Origin: Brachypterus glaber
Taxonomy: Eukaryota > Arthropoda > Insecta > Coleoptera > Kateretidae
Direction: 5' to 3'
DNA length: 64,000 bases
NCBI GenBank assembly: GCA_958510825.1
Contig: OY294048.1
Location: 12,975,589-13,039,588, forward strand
Shown here: piece after piece, positions 10,477-21,000 of the stretch
Numbering within the stretch: position 1 is the first letter of the stretch
Layout of the letters: each line of letters begins with the position of its first letter
Made by a program: the position numbers and the translations under genes
Notes under the pieces: model-generated
Told to the model about the DNA's origin: nothing
Database searches by the model: none
What the model saw: the letters and a program-made list of their open reading frames with translations, nothing else

Positions 10477-12045
10477 GGTTATGGTTATGGTTATTAGGGT
10501 GGAGGGTAGCTATCTACACGCACTTAGGCCACTTAGCTGGGCCCATTGTACTACCTCCCTTTGGTCGCAGCATTTAATTTAACCTCTCAGCCATCCAATT
10601 CTTTGAATATATCTAAGAAGATGTCTGGGAGTGATGCTGCTTATACCGGCCATGTCGAGCCAGTACTCGTCTAGCATGGACCCTCTTATTAAGGCTAAAG
10701 CTGGACAGTGACATAACACATGTTCCATTGTTTCCTCTTCCATGTAGCATCCTCTACAGATGGGGTCGACTGGCTTCCCCATGATGTTAAGATGCTTATT
10801 TAGTTTGCAGTGACCTGTTACGATGCTTGCAAACTGTCTTAGGTTATCCCTTTTTAGTTGCATACAAAAGCGTGCTGTCTTTTCACACGGAGTGGGAAGG
10901 GCTGCTCTTGCATGTTTACAGTCGTTTCTCGTAATCCAATTACGGGTGTGTTTTATGTGGGTTTCATGATTAATGAGAGCTGTTTTAAAAGCGACAGATA
11001 CAGGGATTATGGGCTCTGGACCAATAGGTACAGAGCCTGAGCCTGCTCGTGCCAATCTATCAGCTTCTTCATTGCCTACATTTCCATTATGCCTCTTTAC
11101 CCATGAGAGTGTAACAGTATTAGAAACTGCCGCTTCCTCCAGGGATTGGTGACATTCCAAAACTAGCTTTGAAGTAATTTTGAAAGACTTGATTGCTAGT
11201 ATGGAAGCTTTGCTATCCGTAAGAATAGTTATTCTTCTATTACTGATTTCCCTTTCAGAAATAGCTCTCGCAGCATTTGTTATGCCTATTACCTCTGCCT
11301 GAAAGACCGAGGCATGCTTGCCAAGGGAAATGCTTATTTCTAACTCTAGATCTGGGCAGAAAACTCCTGCACCTGATCCTTCAGTTGTCTTTGAACCATC
11401 AGTGTACAAGACAATGTCAGATACGCTGTCAGTTTCTTCATTAGTGGAAGCATAAGCTTGGTATGATCTATTAAAGATATACCTGGGAGCAACTAGATCG
11501 GTCTGAGATTCAAGAATGGGAGCTTGTGACACAAACCGTTCAAGAATAGACTCATGTCCAGTACGCGTTCCTCTTGCATTCCACGTACTATTTGCTTTCA
11601 GCCTAAGCGCTGTCTTTGCGGCCTCACCCTCAACAAAAATATTAAGGGGAGGAATACAAAGCAGAGTCTCTAAAGCTGCAGTTGGAGTTGATCGCATTGC
11701 ACCGGTTATACTCATAAGAGCTAGTCTTTGAATATGATTTAGTTGCGTTCTTGCTGTAGTCAGTTGGGTTCTGGGCCACCATACAACTGAGCCATATGTT
11801 AGCATAGGCCTTATGACAGCAGTGTACAGCCAAAGGGTGATCCTGGGAGACAAACCCCAAGATCTGCCCAGTGCTCTACGACACTGCCAGAAAGCTATGC
11901 ATGCTTTTTCTGTTTTTTGCTTAAGGTGTGGTCCCCAACACAGTTTGCTGTCAAGAAGAATTCCCAGATACTTTACTTCTTTAGAAAAGCTGAGTTGTTT
12001 TCCGAAAAGAAATGGGACTTTAATTTAAATTTTTTAAATTTTTAA
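10477..12045 (-). mobile_element. 5'-truncated non-LTR retrotransposon (RNase H-bearing, I/R1-like group)
   Basis: A 15-bp target duplication (AATTTAAAACCTTAT) flanks the insertion at 10462-10476 and 12046-12060. On the minus strand the 3' end has a short tail of three ATAACC units (10477-10494) rather than poly-A. A short 3' UTR (10495-10578) follows the reading frame. The 5' end is truncated inside the reverse-transcriptase region. The clear duplication shows insertion by target-primed reverse transcription. Confidence 0.92.
10579..12024 (-). CDS. LINE ORF2 fragment: end of reverse transcriptase plus RNase H
   Basis: The frame is open for about 481 residues from an in-frame stop at 12025-12027 to TAA at 10579. 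No initiator exists because the element is truncated. The order is: post-palm RT region (KYLGILLDSK near the start, then TYGSVVWWP), a connector, and an RNase H domain with YTDGSK, the acidic residue in QAEVIGI, TDSKAS, and the final aspartate in NEEADRLAR. All four D-E-D-D acids are therefore present. A Cys/His cluster follows (CRGCYMEEETMEHVLCHC), as is common at LINE C-termini. RNase H removes template RNA during retrotransposition. The upstream endonuclease and RT palm are missing, so the fragment cannot act alone. Confidence 0.92.
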   Translation of the reverse strand: MKVPFLFGKQLSFSKEVKYLGILLDSKLCWGPHLKQKTEKACIAFWQCRRALGRSWGLSPRITLWLYTAVIRPMLTYGSVVWWPRTQLTTARTQLNHIQRLALMSITGAMRSTPTAALETLLCIPPLNIFVEGEAAKTALRLKANSTWNARGTRTGHESILERFVSQAPILESQTDLVAPRYIFNRSYQAYASTNEETDSVSDIVLYTDGSKTTEGSGAGVFCPDLELEISISLGKHASVFQAEVIGITNAARAISEREISNRRITILTDSKASILAIKSFKITSKLVLECHQSLEEAAVSNTVTLSWVKRHNGNVGNEEADRLARAGSGSVPIGPEPIIPVSVAFKTALINHETHIKHTRNWITRNDCKHARAALPTPCEKTARFCMQLKRDNLRQFASIVTGHCKLNKHLNIMGKPVDPICRGCYMEEETMEHVLCHCPALALIRGSMLDEYWLDMAGISSITPRHLLRYIQRIGWLRG

Positions 12046-12217
12046 AATTTAAAACCTTATTTTTATTACAATTTTAAAGAGCCGTAGCGCCCTTAGGACT
12101 CATTTGCGGACCAACCTTTATAGGAACTTTTTTTCATATATTTAACGTAGAATCACCTCTTAAATTTCTCGAACTTATTTCTGAATAACCCTGTATACCA
12201 TGTGTATCACCTATTAT

Positions 12218-13070
12218 ACAGTGCGGTCTAAAATTCGCGTCTCAACTTTTAAACGAATTGATATATCAACTTGAAATTCGAAACACATAAATAACACAAC
12301 AAAAACTATATTTTGACACATTTGATATTTTTAGCTTCTAACATGTGGGAGGATTTTTTTAATGGAAATAGGGGTCAAATGATCAATTTTTTTTTTGTAT
12401 TTTTACGACAAAATATGGTCCGTTTCCCAGAGGAGACAAACATTTCTATACGTTTTTGGGGTCGCTGAATCCGAATCTGTGGTTGGTTTTCTTCGTTCAG
12501 GTCGCATTTCGTTTCTAGCCTCAAAAAAGTGATTAAAGTTGAAACATTTCATCCTTTTTTGAGGTTAGCAACGAAATGCGACCTGACCAAGTCAAACCAG
12601 CCCCAGATTTGGATTCAGCGACCCCAAAAATGTATAGAAATGTTTGGACTTTTTCTGTCTGTTGAACGAGACTTTTTTTGTGTAGGTACCTGTGCACAGG
12701 CACACCAAAATAAAATAAAACAACATAAAGTATATTTTTTGATATTTTTAGCTTCTGTTTAACATGTGGGAGGATTTTTATGATGAAAATAGGGGTCAAA
12801 TGATCAATTTTTGTTGTATTTTTCACGACAAAATATGGTCTGTTTCCCAGAGGAGACAAACATTCTTATGCGTTTTTGTGGTCGCCGAATCTGAATCTGG
12901 GGTTGGTTTGACTCGGTCAGGTCGCATTTCGTTTCTAACCTCAAAAAAATGATAAAATGTTTCAATTTGCACCACTTTTTTAGGTTGGCAACGAAATGCG
13001 ACCAAACCGAGTCAAACTAACCCCAGATTCGGATTCAGCGACCCCAAAAAGTATAGAAATGTGTCTCGTC
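12218..13070. repeat. Duplicated hairpin units behind a mariner-like end
   Basis: ATACAGTGCGGTCTAAAATT at about 12216 is the same terminal motif as in the elements at 53360 and 60385, but no matching right end was found. Behind it, a unit starting ACATGTGGGAGGATTTTT occurs twice, 421 bp apart (12341 and 12762). Each unit contains an imperfect hairpin in which GTCGCTGAATCCGAATCTG is mirrored by CAGATTTGGATTCAGCGACC. Open frames here are by-products of the symmetry. Confidence 0.7.
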
Positions 13071-14127
13071 CGGGGTAATGTATCAGTCACCTTAAAACGC
13101 TTAGTAGCCCCCCCCCCAAAGCTTGTCCGTAAATCCGAATACCCCGCCCTAAAGCCGCCACAGCTGACACATTTATATTTGACGTATCAGTTGACTTTTA
13201 ATAAAGAAAAAAAACATGTTAATAGTCGCAAAAATTACTGATCTTTCTTATGTGAAACACCTGGTATATTTTATAGAATAGAAATAACCTATTTATTGTA
13301 AATTGAATATATTAATAAATGTATATAAATGTCTTTCATTGATACAGAGCGGTAAAACGGCATTCATTCAAGTACCGTACTGGTCTCGCAGAATCTATCT
13401 AATTCGATGCTCATTTGTTTCTTTTATGGTTGACTCGATGAATTTATTTCCCTATGTATAGTTGACTATCTTAAGTTTCAAATTGGCAGAATGTTGATTT
13501 GGCAAGTTAATACTACTGGCTCATAATTTTATTTTAAAAATATAATTTCAGGTATCACCAGCTCAGGTAATTTAAAACTATTTTAATAGCACATTATGAA
13601 TAAAAAAAACTTTTTTTAGATTATTTTTTAACGTTTTTATCAACCTATCATTTAACAATATTTCTGACCACGAATTTATTTCTGTCCAACCATATTAGTT
13701 ATATTGGGAATTCTCTACTGTAGAAAATTCTAGTGAGAATCGCTGTAGTATTTTGTTTTTCACTATTTTTCTTCTACAACAAGATTTCATACCTAAAACT
13801 AATTAAATATGAATTTATTACTATTTATAATTATTGTTAGTACTTTATTATTTAACAAAAAATACCTCAAAATATTCTTTTTATAGGTTGACTTTTATGA
13901 ACATGCTTGCAAGCCTAGCGCAGTACCGCGCTAGTCAGTACTGTAGTAAGTGACAAAGAAGGTTTTAGTTTAGCAATTGAGAATGGAATTAAATTAACCA
14001 AATCAAAGAATATGCCTGTAATAATATTAAGATAAGTAATAAAACAATTTATACCATTCTGCGATGAAAAAATTTATAAAACTAGGTTTGACATAAATCA
14101 TTAAAAAATAATCTTTCGAATTACACA
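13071..14127. other. Intergenic, no gene recognised
   Basis: AT-rich sequence with a C run at 13111-13119 and a small GC-rich hairpin near 13915-13950 (GCGCAGTACCGCGC). Nothing coding is supported. Confidence 0.5.
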
Positions 14128-14310
14128 TGATTCTTCGAATTATCGGGAAAAATTCACAGTTTTCATTCAAATTTTCTGTCAAATGAAATAATTACTCCAG
14201 GCACCCCATCAGGGCGATGCCCGGTCGTAATTATTTCCAGACAGCAAATTTTCATGAAAACAGCGAATTTTTTTCGCATAATTCTCAGCCTCTTGTGTAA
14301 TTATATATGA
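14128..14310. mobile_element. Foldback MITE, about 180 bp
   Basis: Arms CGAATTATCGGGAAAAATTC, CAGTTTTCAT and AAATTTTCTGTC are mirrored by GACAGCAAATTTTCATGAAA and GAATTTTTTTCGCATAATTC. The centre is GGCACCCCATCAGGGCGATG, flanked by GAAATAATTAC and GTAATTATTTC. It is noncoding. Confidence 0.8.
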
Positions 14311-15049
14311 AACTTTCACTTTTAAAAAACATTTTCTTATAATTATTTGTAATACATAAAATGAAAGTGTCACAATGGGTAATAAAATATCATTTTTGAA
14401 CTACTCATCATAGCTGACCTGATTTTACACAAATAGATTCTGCGCGGAGTTTATCTATGCATGAAAAACACTACAGTAAACCAGCATAAACACTTGATGA
14501 ATACTTTTTCCCCGCTTATTCTTAATTTATTTTATTGGTTAATGGGAATGTATTTATTATTTTTAGTCACATTCCGTGGTACCATGGTAAAAAGGCAAAA
14601 TGATTCAGTCTATAGACTCGGCTTATTTGTTCTATTATGAAAAAATGGCGACTGAAAAAATATGTGAGTCTAAAGTATAGGCCAATTTATAACAAAAGTG
14701 TTTGCAAAAAATGTGGGGATTTAATTTGACAAACAAGGAACTACATACATTATTTTTACAAACGTTACGTTGACATCATGGCTTTTTTTATACTTATATT
14801 GATGGTTGATGTGTTACATTATTATAAAAAATACTTTTTGCCTAAAGTTTTTGGTTACATGCTTCAAAAAACTGAATTAAGTACATTCTCTAAAAAATAT
14901 GGTTTAATACTGTATCCATTATTTGGAATGACTTCATCCTAAAATAATACCTAAATTCAGAAGAATTCAGGTGTACAAATTGGAGGTAATCTGGAGAAAA
15001 TCTTTGAAGGTTACGAGATAATCTGATTTCCTCCTAAAGGTTTACAAAA
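14311..15049. other. Intergenic, no gene recognised
   Basis: AT-rich and without a recognisable coding region or paired repeat ends. Confidence 0.45.
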
Positions 15050-15200
15050 TTTTATCAGTGATTTGCCCCTAGCTTTAAACAATACTAAGAACTAAACATC
15101 ACTTGAATTTGCCCAAAGGCGCCAATTAAAAATAAAAAAACTTGGTAAAATCCAGGTGGACCAGTTAACCCTGTAGCCCAGTTAACCCCGACTTCCCCTA
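15050..15200. mobile_element. Partial copy of the GTTAACTGG-motif element
   Basis: The right end carries CCAGTTAAC twice and finishes GACTTCCCCTA. It reproduces the arm of the complete element at 22386-23211, including the TTGGCGCC-type segment in reverse. No left partner is seen. Confidence 0.75.
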
Positions 15201-15903
15201 CTATTTTGTACAAAATAGTACAATTGTTTTGTGTATTCTACGTTCATGGGGTTGATCTCCGTCCTTATAGCTCTTTTAGGGTCAAGGCGCAGTCGAGTGT
15301 GCTAAGACACCTACTTTCCGAGGTACACAGAATATTTCCACTACAGAAATATTTTGCATCTGCTATTTGTTAAAATTATTTTAGTTTTTGCCTAAATTCG
15401 CATATTTTATAAAGACTGGTTGAATATATACATATATGTATGAATCCTGGAAAAACGGCTACATGTATTAGGCAGTTAAATTATTTAAATTCAATCACAA
15501 TTAAAAAATACTTTTACTTAGTTTACATTTTAAAAATTAGATAATTTACATAATACATATATTACTCTCTATACAAAAATATTTTTTGTATTTTAAAAAT
15601 ACAAAGTAAGAGTCTTACAAAATAAAAACAGCCTGAAAAAATGAATAACTTATTTTACAAAACTATATTATTAGATTAACCTCTTTAGTACCAAATTTGC
15701 CATATGTGGCGAAAAGGATTTTTTTATTATCAGATTTAGTTTCATCGATCCCAAGGTGGAGTTAGAATTATTTTATTTTCAGTAGCGAGCTCAAAAACCC
15801 CTATATGCCAATTTTTATGAAAATATTGTAAAAAAAAACTATTTTCACCCGTCTTTCCGAAAGAAGAAGCCGTGGGGACCCTTTCTTAAATTGTGACTTT
15901 TCA
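15201..15903. other. Intergenic, no gene recognised
   Basis: AT-rich sequence with no supported feature. Confidence 0.4.
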
Positions 15904-16134
15904 GTGGATTTAAATGAACTTTTTACTCGTAATTTGGACAATACCAGACGTTTGGATTTTCATACATTAAAACTTTCAGGTGAACTTTTTTTTACCACTA
16001 TCAGGCAATATTTTCTACCTAATCGTGTCTTTAGCTCCTGGAACTCTCTAACTGAATCAAATATCTTCACCTCATCAGTAAATTCTTTTAAAAATCGTTA
16101 TGACGGTAGACATCAAACTTTTATTTTATATTAA
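15904..16134 (+). pseudogene. LINE C-terminal fragment
   Basis: An open stretch of about 76 residues ends ...FSSWNSLTESNIFTSSVNSFKNRYD, the common tail of CR1/Jockey-type reverse-transcriptase proteins (xxWNSLPxxVxxAxSxxxFKxxLD). It is followed by a 3' region with TAATAATAATAATAATG at about 16203, a plausible simple-repeat tail. The RT core is absent, so this is a dead 5'-truncated copy. Confidence 0.75.
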
Positions 16135-17239
16135 ATGTTTCAATTTTTATATTTGTAATAATACTTGGGCATAATAGGCATTAATACCTCTGCCTTTTTG
16201 TACTAATAATAATAATAATGAAAATATTTTAAAATTATTTCAGTACCTTAAAATCTACAAAATTTCTACGTCACTGTTATTTTTTTAATATTTATTTAAG
16301 AAAAATATGTGTTTGATAAAGTTCTAAAATATGACAAAAAAATAAATACTTTTTTTTGCCAGACCTGGGACTGAAGTGGTTAATCTGATATCAAAAATAT
16401 ATAGTTTTAGAATAAAGCCATTCATTGTATAACTAGGAATACCAGTCCCGAGAATTTCGGGATACCAAAGTAGTCCCGAACAATTCTCAAAATTAAAAAA
16501 AAAAAAACCAAACCACATAGTTCATATAAAAAATTAAAACAATTTTTGGAAAATATCAGGATATTTCAAGAACGAATTTTTATTCTAAAGGTTAAATATT
16601 ATTATTTTTTATTAGTTTTTACATTAAAATTCTAGAATTTCAGAGTTTTGATAAGCAAAACAATTTTTTTCTATTTTTTCCCGTACTTTTTATACGGGAA
16701 TAAAAAGACAACAAACAAAATAAAACAGCATTATAAATAATTTTTTAGATTTTACATTTTTGTATTTTTAAATTCGGTTTTTTTTTGGGATCGGGATCCC
16801 TATATCCAACTAATAACAAGGTTCTGCTGAAAAGTAAAAAATAAATGAAAAAATTCAACCCGAAATCTGCTAGCAGAACTTGATTCCTTAAACATAAATT
16901 TAAAATAATCTAATAGTGAAATTTTTTAGCCACCCTATAAATAGCAGTGATCACGAAAAATTCAATTTTTTTCTGGGAAAAAAGTTAAAAAGTTCCGTTG
17001 ATTTCAAATGTGTACTGAAACTTACTTAGGGTGGCAAAAAAAAAATTTTACGTATTTTTATTCATTTACTACATTAAAACCAAATGAGATAAAAAACAGC
17101 TGAAAACAAACAGTTTTTAATGTAGAATCACCCTGCAAAAAAGTAACATCGCTCCCTCCATTTTTCACGTTCCTGGTTATTTTTTTTAAATAAAAATTAC
17201 ATGAAATGATAACCTTTATCAATGCTAAGGCATGTGCAA
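16135..17239. other. Intergenic repeats, no gene
   Basis: Contains a CCAGTCCCGAGAATTTCGGGA motif region at 16440-16490 that recurs at 46870-46935, plus AT-rich sequence. No coding region is supported. Confidence 0.45.
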
Positions 17240-17426
17240 AAATTCATTACTGTGGTTTATAGGGTTCCAGAAATATTAAATAAAAACTACTTTTTAGATG
17301 TACCCTTAGGAGGGTCGTAGCTCCCTTAGGGCTCATTTCCGGACCAACCTTTCAGGATTTTTTTTAAATATTTTTTAACGTAGAATTACCTTTAAATTTC
17401 TCAAACTTATTTCTGAATAACCCTGT
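17240..17426. mobile_element. Right half of a TTATTCAGAAATAAG-family element
   Basis: Contains CTCCCTTAGGGCTCATTTCC and ends CTTATTTCTGAATAACCCTG, matching the right arm of 9911-12193. The left arm is not recognisable as a full mirror, so the copy is degraded. Confidence 0.75.
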
Positions 17427-18054
17427 ATAGAGGTACAGAGCAATATATATAATATATAGTTAATTATAGTTACTATAAATAAAGGATATAATACAATGGA
17501 AAAATAAACTTTTTGTCCATGCATTTAAAGGTAAAATAAAATCGAAAAATTGCTCTCCTGAAAATTACGTTTTTGTGACATGGTGTCGTTTACCTCCGGG
17601 GTCCGGAATTTAAAATTGATAAGGAATCAAGTTCTGGTAGCATTTGGATGCATTTTTTTCCTTTTTTTTTACTTTCCAGCTGAACCGTGCTAACTAGAGA
17701 TAAATTATTATCTAAGAAAACTGTCGCGTACGGTATGGTAGAAAACCTAGTTAAAAACGTTCAAAAAATATTGACTTTGTCATTATATTAAAAAAATACA
17801 TCTTTTAATTAATCCCAATAATGCGGACTACATTTTATAGAAAATTTCTTTCCTTTCTTATTTTTTTTATTATGAACGTCACAAAATTGACTTAAAGTCC
17901 GCAGTGCTTCCCTGTTAAAAAAATCAAGTATGGACCAGTAGGATCCAGTGGATTCCGATTCGTCTCTACTTGTTTTTTTTTAACAAGGTTAAGTGGGTAG
18001 ATTTAAGTCGTTTGCGCGTTGGTCCTTCAGCTTTTCTTACATAAAATGTTACCT
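17427..18054. other. Region 3' of SLC35C2, no gene
   Basis: AT-rich DNA between the last repeat and the SLC35C2 stop (minus strand). It presumably contains the SLC35C2 3' UTR, but I see no canonical AATAAA on the minus strand close to the stop. Confidence 0.45.
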
Positions 18055-21000
18055 CTACTTGTCGTGTCGGTTCAGAATGTCAAACAAAATCTGCGAATCA
18101 CTTTTTTCGTCCTCACTATTCACCTCCCCCTCGTCGCTGAAAGGGAACTCCTCTTGCTCCTCCATGAGTCCCTCCCCCAGCTCGTGGTGCTCACTCTCGA
18201 AGTCGTACAGGCGCGCCATCTGGCGGCTTGGTGTTGTTTTTATTTTGTGCACCACGTGGGACGTGATGCCTATCAGGCAGATGAGTAAGCCCACGATTTT
18301 AAGAGGGGACATGACGTCACCGGTGACGAATATCGCCAAGACTAGAAGAACCACTTCCTGCAAAACAAGTCAAGTCGAAGCGTTTTTAAGTTATTTCTAA
18401 AGTACGTCACGCTAATTTTAACTATTTATTTATAATGGTACGGGACTTTTTAAGACGTTCGCTGCCAAACCTAAAATGGTAGGTTTTCTCGGGAGCCAAA
18501 ACTTTTTAAAAATTATTTGCATCGCCATAAAAACTTTAAAAAATCTGAAGCGCGTGCACTTTTGCGTTTAACGAAACTTTAGTCGTACGCCTACCTATCG
18601 ATGTTTACTCAACTGCAAACCCGACAATACTGGCTTCCTTAATGACTTAATGGATATAAAACGCTGATTTTACATATCTGCTGTCAGAAAACAAGTGAAC
18701 GTAAAATTAATTTTAAGACAATTTTTGCCTTTTTTGAATGTTTAGGTGTTAGGTCGTAGGAAAAATAGTATACGCACCTCAACGCAAACCTATTTCAGTG
18801 CGCTTCGTGTGCTTGTTTTTACTCGGCTCCGCCTGGTAAAAAAAAGAACTCTCGTGCAATGAAAACTAGCATCGCGTACTCGGTGCGTAATATACCATTT
18901 CGGTCAATGTCAATAACTGATGTAAAAAAAACTAAATAAGTTATTTAAAATAACTAAATTTATGTCGGGTAATTATTAAAAAAAAAGTGTTTACCTTAAA
19001 AATACCAGCTATAGACAACGTCAAACTAGACGTATAAGTTACCAACGTAACTTCGCTAAATTCCATAAAAAATGCTATAAATGCACCTAGTAAAATCTTT
19101 AGACAAAGAGTCACAATTAGTGATGAGTCCTCAGATTTAAACAATTGACTCTTTAATATGCTGGATCCTGAAAAATTACAAAATTTATATGGCGCAGTCT
19201 AGTTAGGGACACTAGATCTAGTGCCTAAATGTGACGTTTTCTGTCAATAAAAAGAGTGAAATGGAGACAAAAAAATCTGGAAAAAATTGTTATTTGTTTA
19301 AAATTGTTAGTTTTGACGTTAGATGTCACAAATTAAGATTCGCATAACATAAGATGTGCCGTCATGTGTCTTGTGCGAGGCTTATGACGTTATGTTTATG
19401 GTAATGCGAGCCTGTGGATGGCGCACATTTTCAAAGAAAATGGTTTTTAAATGTTACAATAAGCTTGTAACTTATAAGTCGGAAGAAAATGGGTTCCATT
19501 TATAATATTACTCACAGCGCCTGCGCTAGAATATTATACGGTAGTTTCGAATTTCCCAAAATCGCCAAAAAACGTCCTAGACAAAAAATTCTTGGATACA
19601 AATGTGTTTCATGAAAATATAAGAAACTTTGAAAATGTCCGACTGGTGTCACGTTTTTTGTGGATACGATAACTCAAGAACCAATTATCCGGTCGACTCG
19701 AAATTTTCAGGAAAAATCAAGTTCTATGAGGGGAATATCCCTATTGTTTTTTAAAGTTATCCCCCCAAAAACAAAAAAGTTATGGAAGGTTAAAAATAAA
19801 AAAACTATAATTTTCAATTTTTTTTTAGTTTTTAGCAAAAAGTAAATTTAAAAAAAAAATAAAATTTTTGAAAATACCTATTTTTTTGGATTTTTTTTTG
19901 AATTTTTGTTTTTTCAAGAAAAGATCTTTTTTTTTAAATGTATTTTTTTTATTTATTTATTTTTTAATTATTTTTTTTTAATGATTTGGGAGAATGCAAT
20001 ATACCATTTACTGTGAATAATTTGTACATATCTTCACAGCTTGTTTAAAATGCAATTTGGTAATAACAGATTAGAGGAAGAATATGATAAATCCCAACTG
20101 AAAAATAAGAAAGGTTAAAAAAATATCCGAAGTCTATTTTGCATACGGCACTGTAAAAATATAATAAACAACCTTTTGACAAATTTATAACTAGAAAAGA
20201 AACCTGGCATGCCCGGAAAAGGCTAAAATAGTTATTTTTGTGATAAGAGCGCAAAATGGATTATTTCTGCTTGAGCAATTACTGTAACTCTCCATAATTC
20301 CTTCGTAACAACAAACATATAGCACACGAAATTGAGGTTTAATTCAAAATAAATAATAATTTCATATTAAAAAAATGGCGGACCAACATCTTGTCGCATA
20401 TAACTGACAGCTCTTTTACGATTGACATGCCGGTTGCCTACACTGTGCGCGCGAAAAATTCACTTTTCTGCTTGCTGTCATAGTAACGAGCTGAAAAGTA
20501 AAATACTAAGAAATAGGTTATTTTGAAATCTGAAAACTGCATTGGTTTTTGTAGAAATGTTAACTTTTCTATTAGATCGTAGAAAACACATTTGCGGGTT
20601 TGCCATTTCCCTAGATTTGTTTTATTGTTTCCACTCTTTCTTGACAAAAAATGTTACATTAAGGCGCTCTAGCGCATAATCGGACAGTTTGTAAACTGTC
20701 TAGACACAAAATAAAATGCTGTTTGACCGCTAAATCCGAATCTAGCCGCGGAATAGAGCAAACAGGTGTGGTTTCCAAGAAACATAGTTAAAACTACGAA
20801 AAATTGCCATTTTTGGAGTTTCCGATCTGATTTTTCTCGAAAACCTGACTTGATGGAGAAATTTTGCGTTTAGAGAAGCAATTCACATTGCATGTGCGCG
20901 TGATGTGATAACATCACATCATATGGAATGTGAATCTGAATCAGGGTACCCTGATTCAGATGTTGCCTTGCTTGTCAAAAGTCTGCCACCCTTCCTATAA

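Larger units (their letters stand above)
9911..12193. mobile_element. Inverted-repeat element (TTATTCAGAAATAAG family) split by a LINE
   Basis: Left CAGGGTTATTCAGAAATAAG and right CTTATTTCTGAATAACCCTG are exact mirrors. The inner arms (TTCGAGAAATTTAAGA and GAGCCCTAAGGGAGC) mirror 12075-12170. The two halves were separated by insertion of the LINE at 10477-12045; removing it restores a roughly 0.7-kb element like those at 5924 and 17240. Confidence 0.88.

Noticed and set aside
12529..13241. Cluster of small frames on both strands
   Set aside because: They come from the duplicated hairpin units, and each frame has a mirror partner.
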